A stretch of 64,000 bases of DNA. Origin: Cadophora sp. MPI-SDFR-AT-0126 (taxonomy: Eukaryota; Ascomycota; Leotiomycetes; Helotiales; Ploettnerulaceae). The stretch covers positions 248,001 to 312,000 of the forward strand of contig JAGMVK010000021.1 in the NCBI GenBank assembly GCA_020747065.1, written 5' to 3'. Shown one piece after another: positions 23,841 through 35,286 of the stretch (the stretch's first letter is position 1; every line of letters starts with the position of its first letter). Made by a program: the position numbers and the translations under genes. The notes under the pieces were generated by a model. That model saw only the letters and a program-made list of their open reading frames with translations, made no database searches and was not told the DNA's origin.

Positions 23841-25699
23841 ATGCCGTGCTTTAAGGGCATAGCAGTCAGCGTTCATGCTGAAGGAGCTCCTCTGCCCGAA
23901 TATTCGGTGCAGAAGCAGTCCAGGGTCTCACGCGTCAATACATATATTCCGGTACCAAAGCCCAAGATTCCAAAGGATGCTTCCTCCGACAAAGCAGAAC
24001 CGTCCAAATTCGCTATCTCCATTACCCTCCTCGTTCCTGGTCTCTCTGTCCCATATTCGACCCCGAAGCCAACACCCGAAAACCCACACCCTCGTGCCCA
24101 AATCGTGGGAGGTCTGCCTGGCGTAAGTGGCTCGCGTGGAAGCTACAGCGGAAGCATCGGTCCTTACATACCCATCACAAAGTCTGAAAATGAGACCATT
24201 GCTGCCTACATCTATTTTGATGGCCGAGCCAAGGAGGAGGTTGCTACACTGCTACGACCGGGCGAGGAGACTTGGGTAAACTCACGATGGGTTCAGGTTC
24301 CTGCTTCTGAAGGTGGTGGTCTGGCGGAGAGAGAGTTCTTGTTCCGCGAGGTTGGACTTGAGAGATGGCTAAATGGTCTGGATCTGGATGGGAACGATGC
24401 GGCGGCAAAGATTGAGAAGCGCAGACAGAAATTCGAGAAGCGTCGCAGACGTAGGAGAGAGGCGAACGGAAGCGATGAGGACCTTGACCTGACGGGAAAC
24501 AACCCGGCCGCACCCAACCTTGGCGGAAGAGAAGTACTTAGATATGGAGATGATGCGCAAAGCCCGGTGGAGAAATTGGCAGACTTCGATGACGATGACC
24601 TCAGCTCAGACTCTGACGATGACTTGCCAGAGGCTGCTGGACAGATCAAGGTCGCAATGTTCCGTGTGTTGGCATCCGGGGAGATTAAAAGAGGCGAATA
24701 TTCTCCGCAATTCGATGCTCATGATGACGATGAGGACAAGGGAAATGGCGAGGAGGCAGATATTGATCACACCACCAGTTTTGCAAAGCCAAAAACCCTG
24801 GATCCCAAGTCAATCAGTACTCAGACAGTCACGGGCATTGATGGACCAGATAAGCCTTTTGCAGTTTTCACATTCTTTTATCGCGGAGAGAGTAAGTGCC
24901 TTTCACTGTGTCCAGAATTCCGCTGACCATTTCGCTCCAGAACAATTGCAAAAAATGGGCATCCTACAACCAAAGCCAGCAAAGGGTGCTGTAGCTCCTA
25001 CCAAGCGACGATCTACACAGCTTGATTTCTCGAATTTGGCTCCATTGAAGCAAGGCGGCACTGTTGGATTCTCTTCTTTCAGAGATAATGAGCCCTCCAC
25101 ACGCCGCAACACGAATAGAAAGAAGAGCAATGGTAGTGTTGGAGCAAGTGGAACCATGGAAGATAGTGATGAAGAAGATGATGATGTCGAGATTGTGGGA
25201 AAGATGGAGGATATTGAGGAAAAGGATGTAAAGACCATGTTGAGTCCTGAAGATGCTAAGTTTACAGGCGAATTGGCAGATGGAGTCAACAGAATCAAGG
25301 TAAGCTACCACTGCTATTACTTCGAGCTGCAATTTACTGACTATCCAAAAGCTCAAGCGTCAGCATTCTGCCGAGCCTCTAAATCCCAATTCCCGCAAAT
25401 CACCTGCATCAGCATCTACTTCCGTTGGAGCAACTCCTCCTGCTGAAGCCGTACCTTCCACTGCTCAGCCCCAACTACTCCCCAACAACGTATTTGGTGG
25501 CAGCCTACCAGACGACTCTGTAGTCGGCAGTCCCCTGAAGAAGCACAGAGCAAGCTTATATGACATCGACAACGAGACCATGCAGAAGCGACTTGGTACC
25601 GGCTTTTCATCTTCAGGTGGAGACGTTGTAGCTGCAGCTGAAGCTGCTCAGAAGCCCCTTCCATCAGTCGACAACAATATGGAGGACGAGGAGCTATGA
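23841..25699 (+). CDS. DUF7918-type fungal protein
   Basis: Exons are 23841-24891, 24941-25299 and 25352-25699, giving 585 residues. The N-terminus (MPCFKGIAVSVHAEGAPLPE) and the region around IAAYIYFDGRAKEEV, WVQVPASEGGG and FAVFTFFYRGEKQLQKMGIL resemble the DUF7918 domain found widely in fungi; its function is not established. A strongly basic run (EKRRQKFEKRRRRRRE, residues about 190-205) could be a nuclear signal. It is followed by acidic Asp/Glu/Ser tracts (DDDDLSSDSDDDLPE), and a low-complexity tail carries SPLKKHR. Composition suggests a nuclear or chromatin-associated protein; that is inference. Both introns have gtaag donors and close in frame. Confidence 0.7.
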
Positions 25700-26549
25700 T
25701 AGGGGGCAGAGGATCCAGAAAAGCATTCGATCAACACGTACTGGCCATTTCTTGCTTGGTCTAGATACACAGGCGTAGAGATTTGGAAAGCACGCATTTA
25801 GGTGTGGTGTTGATTTTCTATGATGATGATGAAGAAGAAGAAGAATAAGAAGAATTGGGCTGTGGCGAGCGAGTGAGCGAAACGAGCGAACAATTCGTGT
25901 GGCTATGGAATCTGCACTCAAAGAATGAGATGCACATATACAGCCCCTTTGTAACGAAGCCTACTTTACAATACCCAGGAACAAAAGCATCCGCTTGGGG
26001 TGATATTTAGCGTCCAGGGTGCATTTGATACCGGAAAACCACTCATGAATCTGTCTTACAGTATGCTCTGCGTTTTTGTGACACATATTTTCATACTCCC
26101 TACACTTTCGAGGCCGCTAGTAACTTAATATTGTTAACAACCCGAATATGTATAAGACAAAAAGATCCGCAAAACACACTCAAGATATACAAGCATACAA
26201 GGTTGCGGGGACTTTTGCTCGACTTCAAATAAGGTTCTGGAGCCTCTCGAACATGCGGGGATGTGGCGAGGCGTCGGATCAAATGCTTCTTCGGGAACAT
26301 CAACCCTTCCCCTTAGTAAGATGACATCTCGGAGTTGAACGCCGTTTCGTAACTTGTCCCTGTTTATCTTTTTAAATCCGTACACGTACCTCTCACAAGG
26401 CAGCTATATATTGAATTAGTTTTGAGGAGCTAGCTCAGATTTACAATTCTGAGACCGTCTTGTTATTGATCGACGTCTTGTGCTGTCTGGTATCTTTTGA
26501 AACTCGACCCCATCTTCGCACCCTGCTTATCATTTTGATTTGAGTAAAG
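25700..26549. other. Intergenic with short GAA/GAT microsatellite
   Basis: About 0.85 kb between two rightward genes. A short purine microsatellite (gatgatgatgaagaagaag and continuation) lies at 25821-25850. The remainder is A/T-rich with no supported gene. Confidence 0.5.
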
Positions 26550-28648
26550 ATGATTGTTCAATTACTGCCCTATTTATATCTGTTGGGCAATTTGCCTCTC
26601 TCATTGGCGCTTGAGCAGAAAGTGCTGAAAAGTGGTTCTGGAAAGTCAAATCCGCTTGATCGGAAGCTGGAAGAATTAGTGAAAGATTCGCTGGAGCAAT
26701 GGCATGTCCCTGGGATTTCGATTGGTGTCGTTGATGGGGATGAGATGTGGGCTGAGGTGAGGATTCCCTCATATTGTGATCATTTACTTTCATAAATTTA
26801 TTTCTTGTCGGATGTCTGATGGAATACTCATTCTACTTTCATGTTATCGCCTCACCCCTCATATCAAAACCCCTAGATCTTTCACTCACAATCACTTCCA
26901 GGGCTATGGCATCGCCACCTACCCATCCACCCCAGTCACACCCTCAACACTCTTCTACGGGGCTAGTACGACGAAAGCCTTCGTAGCAGCCGGCATGTCA
27001 CTCCTCGTCACCGACCCCTCAAACTTCACATCCCTAACCTGGAAAACGCCCGTGTCGTCCATCATCCCCGACGACTTCGTTCTTGAGGATGCATGGGCGA
27101 CCGACCATGTTACTATCGAGGATATCTTGTCACATCGGACGGGCATGCCGAGACATGATATGAGTTATGGGGGGACTTATGATGGGAGGAATTCGACGCC
27201 GAGGGATGTGGTGAGGGCTTTGAGGTACTTGCCGTTGACGGAAGAGCCGAGAGTGAGATTTCAGTGAGTGTTTCTCTTGCCTGAACTCAAGCCCTGTCTT
27301 GAAGTTGCAAAGTGGTCTTGGAGCTCTTATAGGACGTCATATTGATTGTACCAGGTACTGCAACATGATGTATGTCGTTGCTGGACATGTGATTTCAACA
27401 TTGACTGGAAAGTCGCTGGAAGAGTTCTTGAAAGAGAGGATTTGGGGACCTCTGGGGATGAAGTCTACCGTGAGTTCAGATCTTCAATACCTCTATTTGT
27501 AAAAGTGATATCGAAAGGCTCCATATCTCGTAGCCAGGTGGAACCACTTGGCTATTTCGAGATTCTGAAATCGGAAAGCTTACATCTAGAGCCCCAATTT
27601 TATGTTTGAAAAGAGTCCTTCAACTAATACAAAATCAGTCTTTCTCGAACGAAGACGCCATCTCCGGCCCCGACCACTTCGCCCAAGGCTACGTCTACTA
27701 CAAAGACGAGTACCTTCCTGTGCCCTACGAAGAGGATCTGGTCACCAATGCCGCTGCGGGATCTATCATATCGAATGTCCTCGACTACTCCAAATGGCTC
27801 CACGCACTTCTCAACAGATCATCGCCCATCCCAAAAGAAGGCTACCAAGCCATCTTCACACCACGCATGCTTCACGATTCTGACAATGTGCCGTCTACTG
27901 GTCCAATGTCGTATGCTCTCGGTTGGGAGACGTCGACTTACAAAGGGTATCAGTTCTATGAGCACAGTGGTGGTGTTGAAGCGTTCGGCTCGCATATCAT
28001 TTTCTTTCCGGAATTGAAGTACGGACTGTGTGCCTTCGGGAACACGGGCGTGACTTCGAATATTGTGGAGCTGAAAGCTCTATGGCATTTGATTGACGAG
28101 AAACTCGGAACCCCTGAGAAGGAGAGATTTGATTGGGATGCGAAGTAAGTTATGCTCCCCTCGCTTGCTTGATGATCTTTTGCTTCAGATATGGCATTTG
28201 CACGGTACGAACCACGAGCTATGATGCAGCCTTAACAAATTCCAGATTCAACAAAGCTCTCAAGCAAAAGACCGACGAGTACGAAAACGCGACTACCATA
28301 TTCTACCCAAACATACCCTCTCCACCCCTTCCAGCCACTCTCCCCCTCAGCAACTACACCGGTACCTATTTCCACCCCGCGTACCGCAACTTCACTCTCT
28401 ACATGAAAGACGATGTTTTACACGCCGATAGATTCGACGTGTCCTGGCAAATAGCTATGGACTTCAAGCACGTCTCTGGCGACTATTTCATGGCTTTCGC
28501 GGACTCGATCAATGCGCCGGGCTTTATATTCAAGGGTGCTCTGGCTGCGGAATTCAGGGTGGGGAGTGATGGTGTTTCGAAGAGCTTCGGAATTGCGCTG
28601 GAAGGGGAGATGGGGGAGGATGGGAGGATTTGGTTTGAGCGTATCTGA
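26550..28648 (+). CDS. Secreted serine hydrolase of the beta-lactamase / penicillin-binding-protein fold
   Basis: Five exons, 26550-26756, 26902-27263, 27355-27469, 27639-28144 and 28246-28648, give 530 residues. Residues 1-20 form a signal peptide. The catalytic S-x-x-K motif is Ser91-Thr-Thr-Lys94 in FYGASTTKAFVAAG. The Tyr-x-Asn motif is Tyr191-Cys-Asn193, and a HSGG motif at about 337-340 takes the place of the third box. The C-terminal extension (about residues 400-530) carries the LSNYTGTYFHPAYRN segment typical of the lipocalin-like tail domain in this group. Fungal relatives act as esterases, D-aminopeptidases or polyketide-modifying hydrolases; the substrate here is unknown. It should not be read as antibiotic resistance. 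All four introns are GT-AG and in phase. Confidence 0.85.
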
Positions 28649-29458
28649 GGTGTTGATGATTTGGACGGTGAAAAAAGTGAACTTCTATGACACAGGCATA
28701 TGAATTCTTGAGTGAGTTTGAGTGTTCAGAGCCTTAAGTATTACGCATATCTTGACGAAAGCTCTCAGGTATTTATGTATATACACACATACACATATAC
28801 AATTTCAGCATAAATTTAGGGTTGCCACATTTATTATTGATACTCTGGCAGTCAGCTTCATATATGATGTTTGAGGTACCTGATGCTAATCTACTAATAA
28901 GGTACTTTGATACACTTCCTCTAGCTCACTGTCACAACTTCGCGCGAGATCAAACACACACGACAACTGTTCGACGGATTGAGGCCGGACTCACACCGAA
29001 TCATATCTTGAAAATATCTCCGGAAGTACTTCCATGACGGTATCTTAATAAAAAGATATGTTGCGGTAGTGTGCCGCTTGATACTATGAACTTTTCGTTC
29101 TCTTTTACATCTCTTTCTGGTGTGTTTTGTTGTTGCTTGGGAATAAGCGAGATGGTGACTGGTGGATCTCGTTCTCGCAGTTTCATTTTGAAAGATGCTC
29201 TCTGGCATCCACTGATGAGGAGAGGAGCTACGGAGAGAAACGATTGCAAATATAATGTACCATTTGCAAGCGAAAGAGGAGGCTACAATAGCTTCTCTTA
29301 ATCTTAAGGCCCTGCTCATTACGAGACTGCCAAAACATACCAGATACTGTCTCCCAATACTGACTCTTGTCTCTGACAAAGCAATCCAATGCACCAGACC
29401 GTGCCAATCCAGCCAATACCCAGATCAAACCAAGCCTTACGCCAACCAACACAGCGGT
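28649..29458. other. Intergenic between convergent genes
   Basis: About 0.8 kb between the hydrolase stop and the MCM10 stop. A short CA/TA-rich tract (tatgtatatacacacatac) lies at about 28776-28794. Nothing else is recognised. Confidence 0.5.
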
Positions 29459-31923
29459 TCACTCCCTCACAATATCGAGATCGTCGTCTGAGTCATTAAA
29501 GTCATTACCACCACCCAGCGGTGTCTTCCCGACCACCTCGCCACCAAAGCTCTCCCGACCGGCTTCCCTGATGCCCTTTTCAGTAACGAACCTCGTCTTT
29601 TTCTTGACCGGCGGCTGGCCGTCTTTGCTGACATTCTCACCGTTCTTCATCTTGCCCAGCTGTTTCGTCAGATCAGACCCCCAGCCCACAGCCGCCGAGC
29701 TGGAGACAGTATTGGTGCGTTTCCGCTTGGTCGGACTCAACGCCACATTCTCGGCCTTGCCGCCTAGAAGACCGAGTTGCCCTGCGTCAGGCGGCGCTTC
29801 GGCTTGCGAGGAGCTGTACATCTCGCTGCGGGATGGAGCCGTGGGATCGCGCCGTCGCATGTACTCTGCGCCCTGCCCACTGCCCATGGTTCCAAGCTTG
29901 CGCTCTAACTCCCGCTCCTTCTCTTTCGCTAATATACGCCGTGTCATGCGCTCTTCTTTCGTGGAACCACGGTGGAAAGCATCAGGATCGAAATCGACGT
30001 CGTCAAGCATGCTGACTGTGCTTTTCTTGCCGATGAATATCTGAGTGTGACTGCCCCTGTCGTAGCGGGTGGTTTTCTCTTCCTCTTTTTCTTGCTTGCT
30101 CTTGTGTCGGAAATGAGATGATGAGTCCTGTGCAAATCTTCCGCTACCTCCTCCACCACCTCCGTACCGACCCTTGCCGAATCCCATAGTGTTGACTTCC
30201 ATGCGGTTCGTATGGGTTTTGTTCAGAGTGAGATTGACGTGGAAATCGCAGAATTCAGTGTGCCTTTTGTCGACCCACGAATCGCAGGTTTTGCCATCTT
30301 TCTTGACACTTTTGCAATAACCTAGATCTCTTGCTGTCCCAACCTCGAGAATGGTATCTGCGTTAGAATTTAAGGTCAAGCTGAATTTTCCTGTCGCTTC
30401 TTTTCCCTTCGGTGGAGGCATAAATTGAGGATTAAGAATAGCTATAATTGTGCCAGGGGTGTATTTCCAGAACTTGTCGAAAGCAGTATCAAACAGGAAC
30501 AAATCAAGCTCCCACTTAAGATCAGTCAAAGCCATCACCATGAACTTCCCCCTGTTTTGTTTATTGGAATTGGCAGTGGGCTGATGTGCCTTTGGCTCCG
30601 TTTTCTTGGATATTATCCCCAAAACAACGATGTCCTCTTCGATGTCTGGTCCAGAGAAGTCTGGGGCCTTTACTGTTTTCAACAGATCCGGAATGAGAAA
30701 GGTTTTTTTCCCAGTAAGCATTCGAGTGAGTTCAGGATGAGGAATTATTCGCTTCGAAAGATGTTGGGCTGAATATGGCTCAAACTGGGAGGCATCTGCT
30801 TCAGATTCTGTGACCTCTTGTGGATTCTTCGCCATGTCCGGTACTCTTTTCGGAAGGAGTTTCGACGAAGCGTTCGAGGTCCTGGAGTCTGACCTGCTCT
30901 GAAACGAGTTTACAACATCTGCACTTGTACTTCTCATCGCGGACCGGAGACTGGGGGTGCTTCTACTAGGTGTTATTCCTGTCTTGGTTCCTAAAACTTC
31001 GTCCCTCGTGAATTCTGGGGCCATCCGCGAATCGTCTGGCAGCTCGATAGCGTTCTCCTTGAATCTTTGCATCTTCTGGTAATCAATATCGAAGCCTTTA
31101 CTTCGATTCTTTCTGATCCGTTCCTGCCTCTCCTGCCTTTCGAGATCTTCAGACCTCATGGCTGCCATCCTTTCACTGAATGTCATGGGCCGATCCTCTT
31201 TTATGTTGTTTGATGGGGTAGCAGCTCCCTGAGCACGACTGCTGGCCTGCGAGCCGGTCCTTTGCAAGAATGGCCCTGCAAGCCTCTCCGTTGATATCTC
31301 ATCTCTCTTCTTCAGACTTGGCGCACGCTTTAGTGATATATCATTCCCTCTTAAACCCTTGTCTATTCCCAACAAGACCCTTCCTGGTGACCGCTGTACC
31401 GTCGAAGGTTGAGCTCTTCGAATGGGAGAAACTGGTACATGTACTTCAGGTTGAGCCCTCGCCTTTTCCAGTCGCTCTTCGCGCAATCCTGCTATCCTCG
31501 ACTGTGCCCGACTTGCGGCCGCTGAGTTCGCCCTCTTTTGTTGTGCTGAGTCGGACCTCCCAGTTTCGTTCTCTGATTCCGATGCTTGCTTGGTCTTCTT
31601 CTGCAGCTTCTTGAGCTTTAGGCGCGCCTGTATCTCCTGCAGTTGAAGTTGCAAGGTCTCCTCATCCTCGTCGTCATCCACTTCATCCGTATCTGATTTC
31701 ATAAGCTCTTTGGCACGATTGCGCATGGAAGCCGAGCGCTTTATTGGCGAAGGGGAGGGAGAGGCGCGTTCCGCCAGACGTCGCAGTCGATCACGACCTC
31801 CAGGCGTGCTGAGGAGGACATCATGGGGAGATCTCGGTGGCCATTCAGGATTTGCCATAGCTAGATGGATGCGGTCAGTCGCGAGTCTGCAAGCTCTGAA
31901 AGGCTGTACTCACGTTGAGACAT
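29459..31923 (-). CDS. MCM10: DNA replication initiation factor Mcm10
   Basis: Mcm10 activates the CMG helicase and links it to DNA polymerase alpha. A single long exon, 31860-29459, covers nearly all of the protein. I add a 10-nt first exon, 31923-31914, because ATG-TCT-CAA-C followed by gtgagt and a ctag acceptor joins in frame upstream of MANPEWPPRSP. That gives 803 residues starting MSQPMANPEW; the start at 31858 is the alternative. The N-terminal 370 residues are disordered with coiled-coil-prone stretches. The OB fold is around KTFLIPDLLKTVKAPDFSGP, FMVMALTDLKWELDLFLFD and YTPGTIIAILNPQFMPP. The zinc-finger cysteines and histidine lie in DLGYCKSVKKDGKTCDSW and HTEFCDFHV (residues about 505-540). 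It shares a 443-bp promoter with RNase H2B. Confidence 0.93.
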
Positions 31924-32366
31924 CACAAGAACGCGGTCGGGCCATCAGGTACATATGTTGTCCTCCGTATGCAAGACTTCAGATGTTATGAAGGATGCAT
32001 TTATCTCCTTACAGGGATTGAAGTATATTGATCCATGCGTTAATCTTGGTCGTGACGATTCCGCACAAATCAATGTTTGAGATAGGACTTCCAGAGAAAG
32101 TCGTTCTTTCTGTGCCGGGCGCAATTGAGACTTTGAGCTTCAATCTAGGAGCCGTATAGTCCAGCTGTCGTGGTGACACTGAGACTTTCAAGACTTGTCG
32201 TTGTAGGATTTCGACTCAATTTAGCGACGCGTTCTGACACGCTCTAAGACGCGTCTTCCAGGGTCTCAATTGAAGTTGTGCATTTTCAACATTTTGCAAC
32301 CCCAAACCATCACCAACACAATAATTCGTGGACCTGGAGTTATACCTGGATTTCAGTCAAGTCAAA
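31924..32366. other. Bidirectional promoter MCM10 / RNase H2B
   Basis: 443 bp between the start codons of two head-to-head replication and repair genes. It contains two perfect ACGCGT boxes, listed separately, and no coding sequence. Confidence 0.6.
32227..32254. promoter_or_regulatory. Pair of MluI cell-cycle boxes (ACGCGT)
   Basis: Two perfect ACGCGT palindromes lie at 32227-32232 and 32249-32254, 22 bases apart start to start. The second sits in a 12-bp palindrome, AAGACGCGTCTT. ACGCGT is the MBF site of yeasts that drives G1/S genes. It lies between MCM10 and the RNase H2B gene, both S-phase functions, about 110-140 bp upstream of the latter's ATG. Confidence 0.6.
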
Positions 32367-33686
32367 ATGAAGACTCGAGGAAGGTCGTCTACGAAAAATG
32401 CAAAGGCAGCAACCGACCCAAAGGTTCCTGAGTCAACAGCTGCAAAAGTTCAATTAAGCACCGAGTCCACCAACCCTCCCCACCTATTTATTCTTCCGAA
32501 AGACCTCAGCAAAGATGCACGAATCATAACCCTCGAGAACCCTAGATACTTCAGTGATGATCGATATATAATATGTCCGGAGCGAGGGTTCTACGAGCTT
32601 ACCAAAGTTGCTGCCCCGAGGACGAGTCCAAGAAGTTGGTTGCTGTCAGCGACGGAAGAAGCAGAGAATGGGGAAACGGCAGAAGGAAGGGATGGCAATA
32701 TCACCGAGTCCGAAGGCTATGTCTTGAAGACTGCAAGCCTTCTTGTTGCAACCCCAATTGATCCATTGTTTATGGTTCTATCCGCACTTTCTCCCCTCCC
32801 CACCGCGAAAGCCTCAGAACCTACGAAGAAGTTGTTCCTGTCTGGCTACGACTACTTTGAGAAGATGTCCAAGGTCTCTCCACATTTTGCGAGTTTTTCT
32901 AGGATCGAGTCAATTCGGCAATTACTGGAAAGCAGGATGTCGGCCGTATGTGATACTGTGGAGGCTGGAGGCGAGACTATGTATCGACTGAACGAGGAGA
33001 AGCTTCTACAGGAGCTCTTAAAGAAGGCAAACAAGATGACCGAGACAACTTTACCTGCAAGCATGGAGGAAAGGCTCGTGAGGAAAGCTCTGGACCCACC
33101 AATGCTCAGTATAAAGCGAGATGACAGCTCATTATCTGAGCCAGCCAAAGAGGAAGAAGCGGCAACTCCAGATACCCAAACAACAGTATCTGATACAGCG
33201 ACGAGTTCCTTTTCAGAAGCATCGACAGCAGCAACCTCATTCTCGGAAGACTCGCAAGTTTCTATCACGGTAGACAAGCCGGCAGACCCGTCTCCCATTA
33301 ATGCTCCTGACGGAGTTGCTGAACTTCTCCGTCTTCGCACAGCTCTATTCTTTATTTGCTCAGCATATCTTGCACCTCATATCACCGAGAGCCTCAAGAA
33401 ACTGCTTTCGACTCCCAACTCGACTGTCGACTTTGCTCCTCTCGATACACATCTGGCTCACTTAACAAAATTACGGCAGGAAGCTCTTGCTTCACGATCC
33501 CTGGGTGATTTCTCAAGGAAACGCTCAATGGCAGCTGAAGATGGAGAGACTCGTGCTGAGAAGAAAAGGAAAGCGGATGAAGATGAAAAGAGGAAGAAAG
33601 CCAATCAGAGCAAAGGGGTACAGGCGCTTAAGAAGGTCAACGTGTCCGGGATGAAGAAAATGAGCGATTTTTTCAGGAAGAAATGA
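32367..33686 (+). CDS. RNH202: Ribonuclease H2 subunit B (Ydr279/Rnh202 family)
   Basis: Non-catalytic subunit of RNase H2, which removes ribonucleotides misincorporated in DNA and RNA from RNA:DNA hybrids. It is a single exon of 439 residues from the ATG at 32367; an upstream GTG at 32328 in the same frame is not used as a start here. The family core is visible in LFILPKDLSKDARIITLENP, YFSDDRYIICPERGFYELTK and LLVATPIDPLFMVLSAL, followed by KLFLSGYDYFEKM and the helical C-terminal domain. An acidic, Ser/Thr-rich insert (residues about 255-310) is followed by the conserved LRLRTALFFICSAYLAPHI. The C-terminus ends in a lysine-rich run and SGMKKMSDFFRKK. The terminal MSDFF resembles a PCNA-interaction motif (QxxhxxFF-like), as in other RNase H2B proteins. 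Confidence 0.9.
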   Translation: MKTRGRSSTKNAKAATDPKVPESTAAKVQLSTESTNPPHLFILPKDLSKDARIITLENPRYFSDDRYIICPERGFYELTKVAAPRTSPRSWLLSATEEAENGETAEGRDGNITESEGYVLKTASLLVATPIDPLFMVLSALSPLPTAKASEPTKKLFLSGYDYFEKMSKVSPHFASFSRIESIRQLLESRMSAVCDTVEAGGETMYRLNEEKLLQELLKKANKMTETTLPASMEERLVRKALDPPMLSIKRDDSSLSEPAKEEEAATPDTQTTVSDTATSSFSEASTAATSFSEDSQVSITVDKPADPSPINAPDGVAELLRLRTALFFICSAYLAPHITESLKKLLSTPNSTVDFAPLDTHLAHLTKLRQEALASRSLGDFSRKRSMAAEDGETRAEKKRKADEDEKRKKANQSKGVQALKKVNVSGMKKMSDFFRKK

Positions 33687-33997
33687 GGCGTTCTTGAATA
33701 TTGGCATGGGTACGGCGTTCTGGGATGAAGTAGGTTATGGAATCGAATTGTGGTTGCAATTCCAGGCAAATGAATGGACGGGCTGTCGGATAATGTCCGG
33801 AAAGTAGGAACAAGATGCTTTTCATTTTGCAACATGGCCACATCTGATTTCATTTCGAAGGCCCTCTGATGTTCAGTTATCGTCATTGGTACTTCTGAAT
33901 GTGTTCGACATCGCTTAACTCGCTACCAGCATTATCGAAGTCCAAGTTAACAGAAGGGCCATTTTTGAGAGACTTGTATTTGCAGCAATCTCATGTA
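33687..33997. other. Short intergenic region between convergent genes
   Basis: 311 bp between the stops of the RNase H2B gene and DUO1. I see nothing beyond expected 3' untranslated sequence. Confidence 0.5.
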
Positions 33998-34769
33998 CTA
34001 TCTCACACCCCTCCCTCTCCCTCTTGTGCCTCCAAGTCCCCTTCCTATGCCTGTCCCAATCCGACCAGTTTGAGATGACCCCCTACTGGAACCTGTTAAA
34101 CTGCCTCCAGCAACGTATCCTGTCCCACCAACACTTCCCCTCCCAGTTCCTCTCCCCCGACCTCTGCCCCGCGTACCCCGCACAGTCGTTCCAGCCTGCC
34201 TCTGCCTCTCCTCGTCCTCAGCTCTCCGTCTGGCTTCTTCTCTCCTCCTCTCTTCTTCTGCGGCCCTCCTCTCGGCTGCCTGCGCTTTCAGTACCGTCTC
34301 GTTCTCCATATCTGCCACATCTTGGCTTGCGCCTTGCCAGTTGGGGTTCAAGATCAGTCGTTGGTTGTGTTCTGTCTGTGAGAGAATCCGGATCCAGGTG
34401 TTCAGGAGCGTAGATGCCGATGTGACTGTCCGCGAGACCGTCTGCATAGATATATCAGAAATTGACCGTTTCTCAGTGAAGATAGATGCGCCTTACTTCC
34501 ATGTTCCCCTTCGCCGTTTCTAAACTTGATACCACACCCTCTATCACTTCATTGATACTTCTCACGCTCTCTAGCTCTCTCTGTAGATTTGCGTCCCTCG
34601 CCTGCTCCGCGTCATATTTGGATTCAGCGTTCCTTGGCGCTTGCGCATTGCTTTCTGCTTGTTTGGTGGGGAGTTTCTGAGCGGTTTTCGAGGCGCGAGA
34701 TGGGGATGCGAAGAGATCTTCGTTATCGGAATCGGATAGATCCAACCTGCCAATATCTGGAGTAGACAT
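33998..34769 (-). CDS. DUO1: DASH/Dam1 complex subunit Duo1
   Basis: Subunit of the DASH (Dam1) ring that couples kinetochores to microtubules. Exons 34769-34497 and 34441-33998 give 238 residues. The Duo1 domain runs from about residue 55 to 125: the coiled-coil helix ESVRSINEVIEGVVSSLETA is followed, after the intron, by TVSRTVTSASTLLNTWIRIL and SQTEHNQRLILNPNWQGA. A charged coiled coil rich in Ala, Glu and Arg (AAERRAAEEERRREEARRRA) comes next. The tail is an RG/GR-rich low-complexity segment (residues about 180-238) that is longer than in yeast and may bind RNA or microtubules; that is speculation. It is head-to-head with the unidentified gene at 35287. Confidence 0.88.
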
Positions 34770-35286
34770 TTTTTGAGAGATGTCAAAAGTATCACTTGTT
34801 ATTGCTGCTTTTCAAATTGGCCCGAATAGGAAAAAGTGACGCGTTTGGACGCGGTTCTGGAAGTGTTGACATTGACAGCGAAGCCCAGGGGCACGGGCCT
34901 CACCGGCATTGCTAGCCTTGTTGTCTGACTTTCGCACTAGCGGCCCAGCCTCTTCCAAGTCAACTTCAACCTCTCGAATTTCCATCCCGCCCTACCTCAT
35001 AACACAACCACATTTTTGACAACTTGCGAAATGTCACGAAAGTAACTTGCGACATTACAATTGCTTCCATCGCTCTGCATCACGTATTATTCAGATAACC
35101 CAGCTCTTGTTTCCCATCTGCGGTCCGCTCATTTGGCAATACTCATCCCTCTTAACGGCCTCCTTGGTAGAGCCAGGATACCCTCCGACAGGCGCCCTTC
35201 TTGGGGACTTCGGCCTCCATCACATTCTCTGAATTGCCTGGAAAACTCCCTTCAGACGTACCATCAATCTCATACAGTCTCCCAGA
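34770..35286. other. Bidirectional promoter DUO1 / unidentified gene
   Basis: 517 bp between divergent start codons. It contains one perfect ACGCGT box and an adjacent ACGCGG. No coding sequence is supported. Confidence 0.55.
34839..34844. promoter_or_regulatory. MluI cell-cycle box (ACGCGT)
   Basis: A perfect ACGCGT lies 70 bp upstream of the DUO1 ATG, and a near copy (gACGCGGt) follows at 34849-34854. The position suggests cell-cycle control of DUO1 and of the divergent gene at 35287. Confidence 0.45.

Noticed and set aside
23401..23862. 153-codon frame overlapping the DUF7918-type gene start
   Set aside because: It is out of frame with the clear downstream gene, has low-complexity content and looks like leader sequence.
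29367..30044. 225-codon plus-strand open frame
   Set aside because: It is antisense to the well-supported MCM10 coding exon and has no recognisable product.
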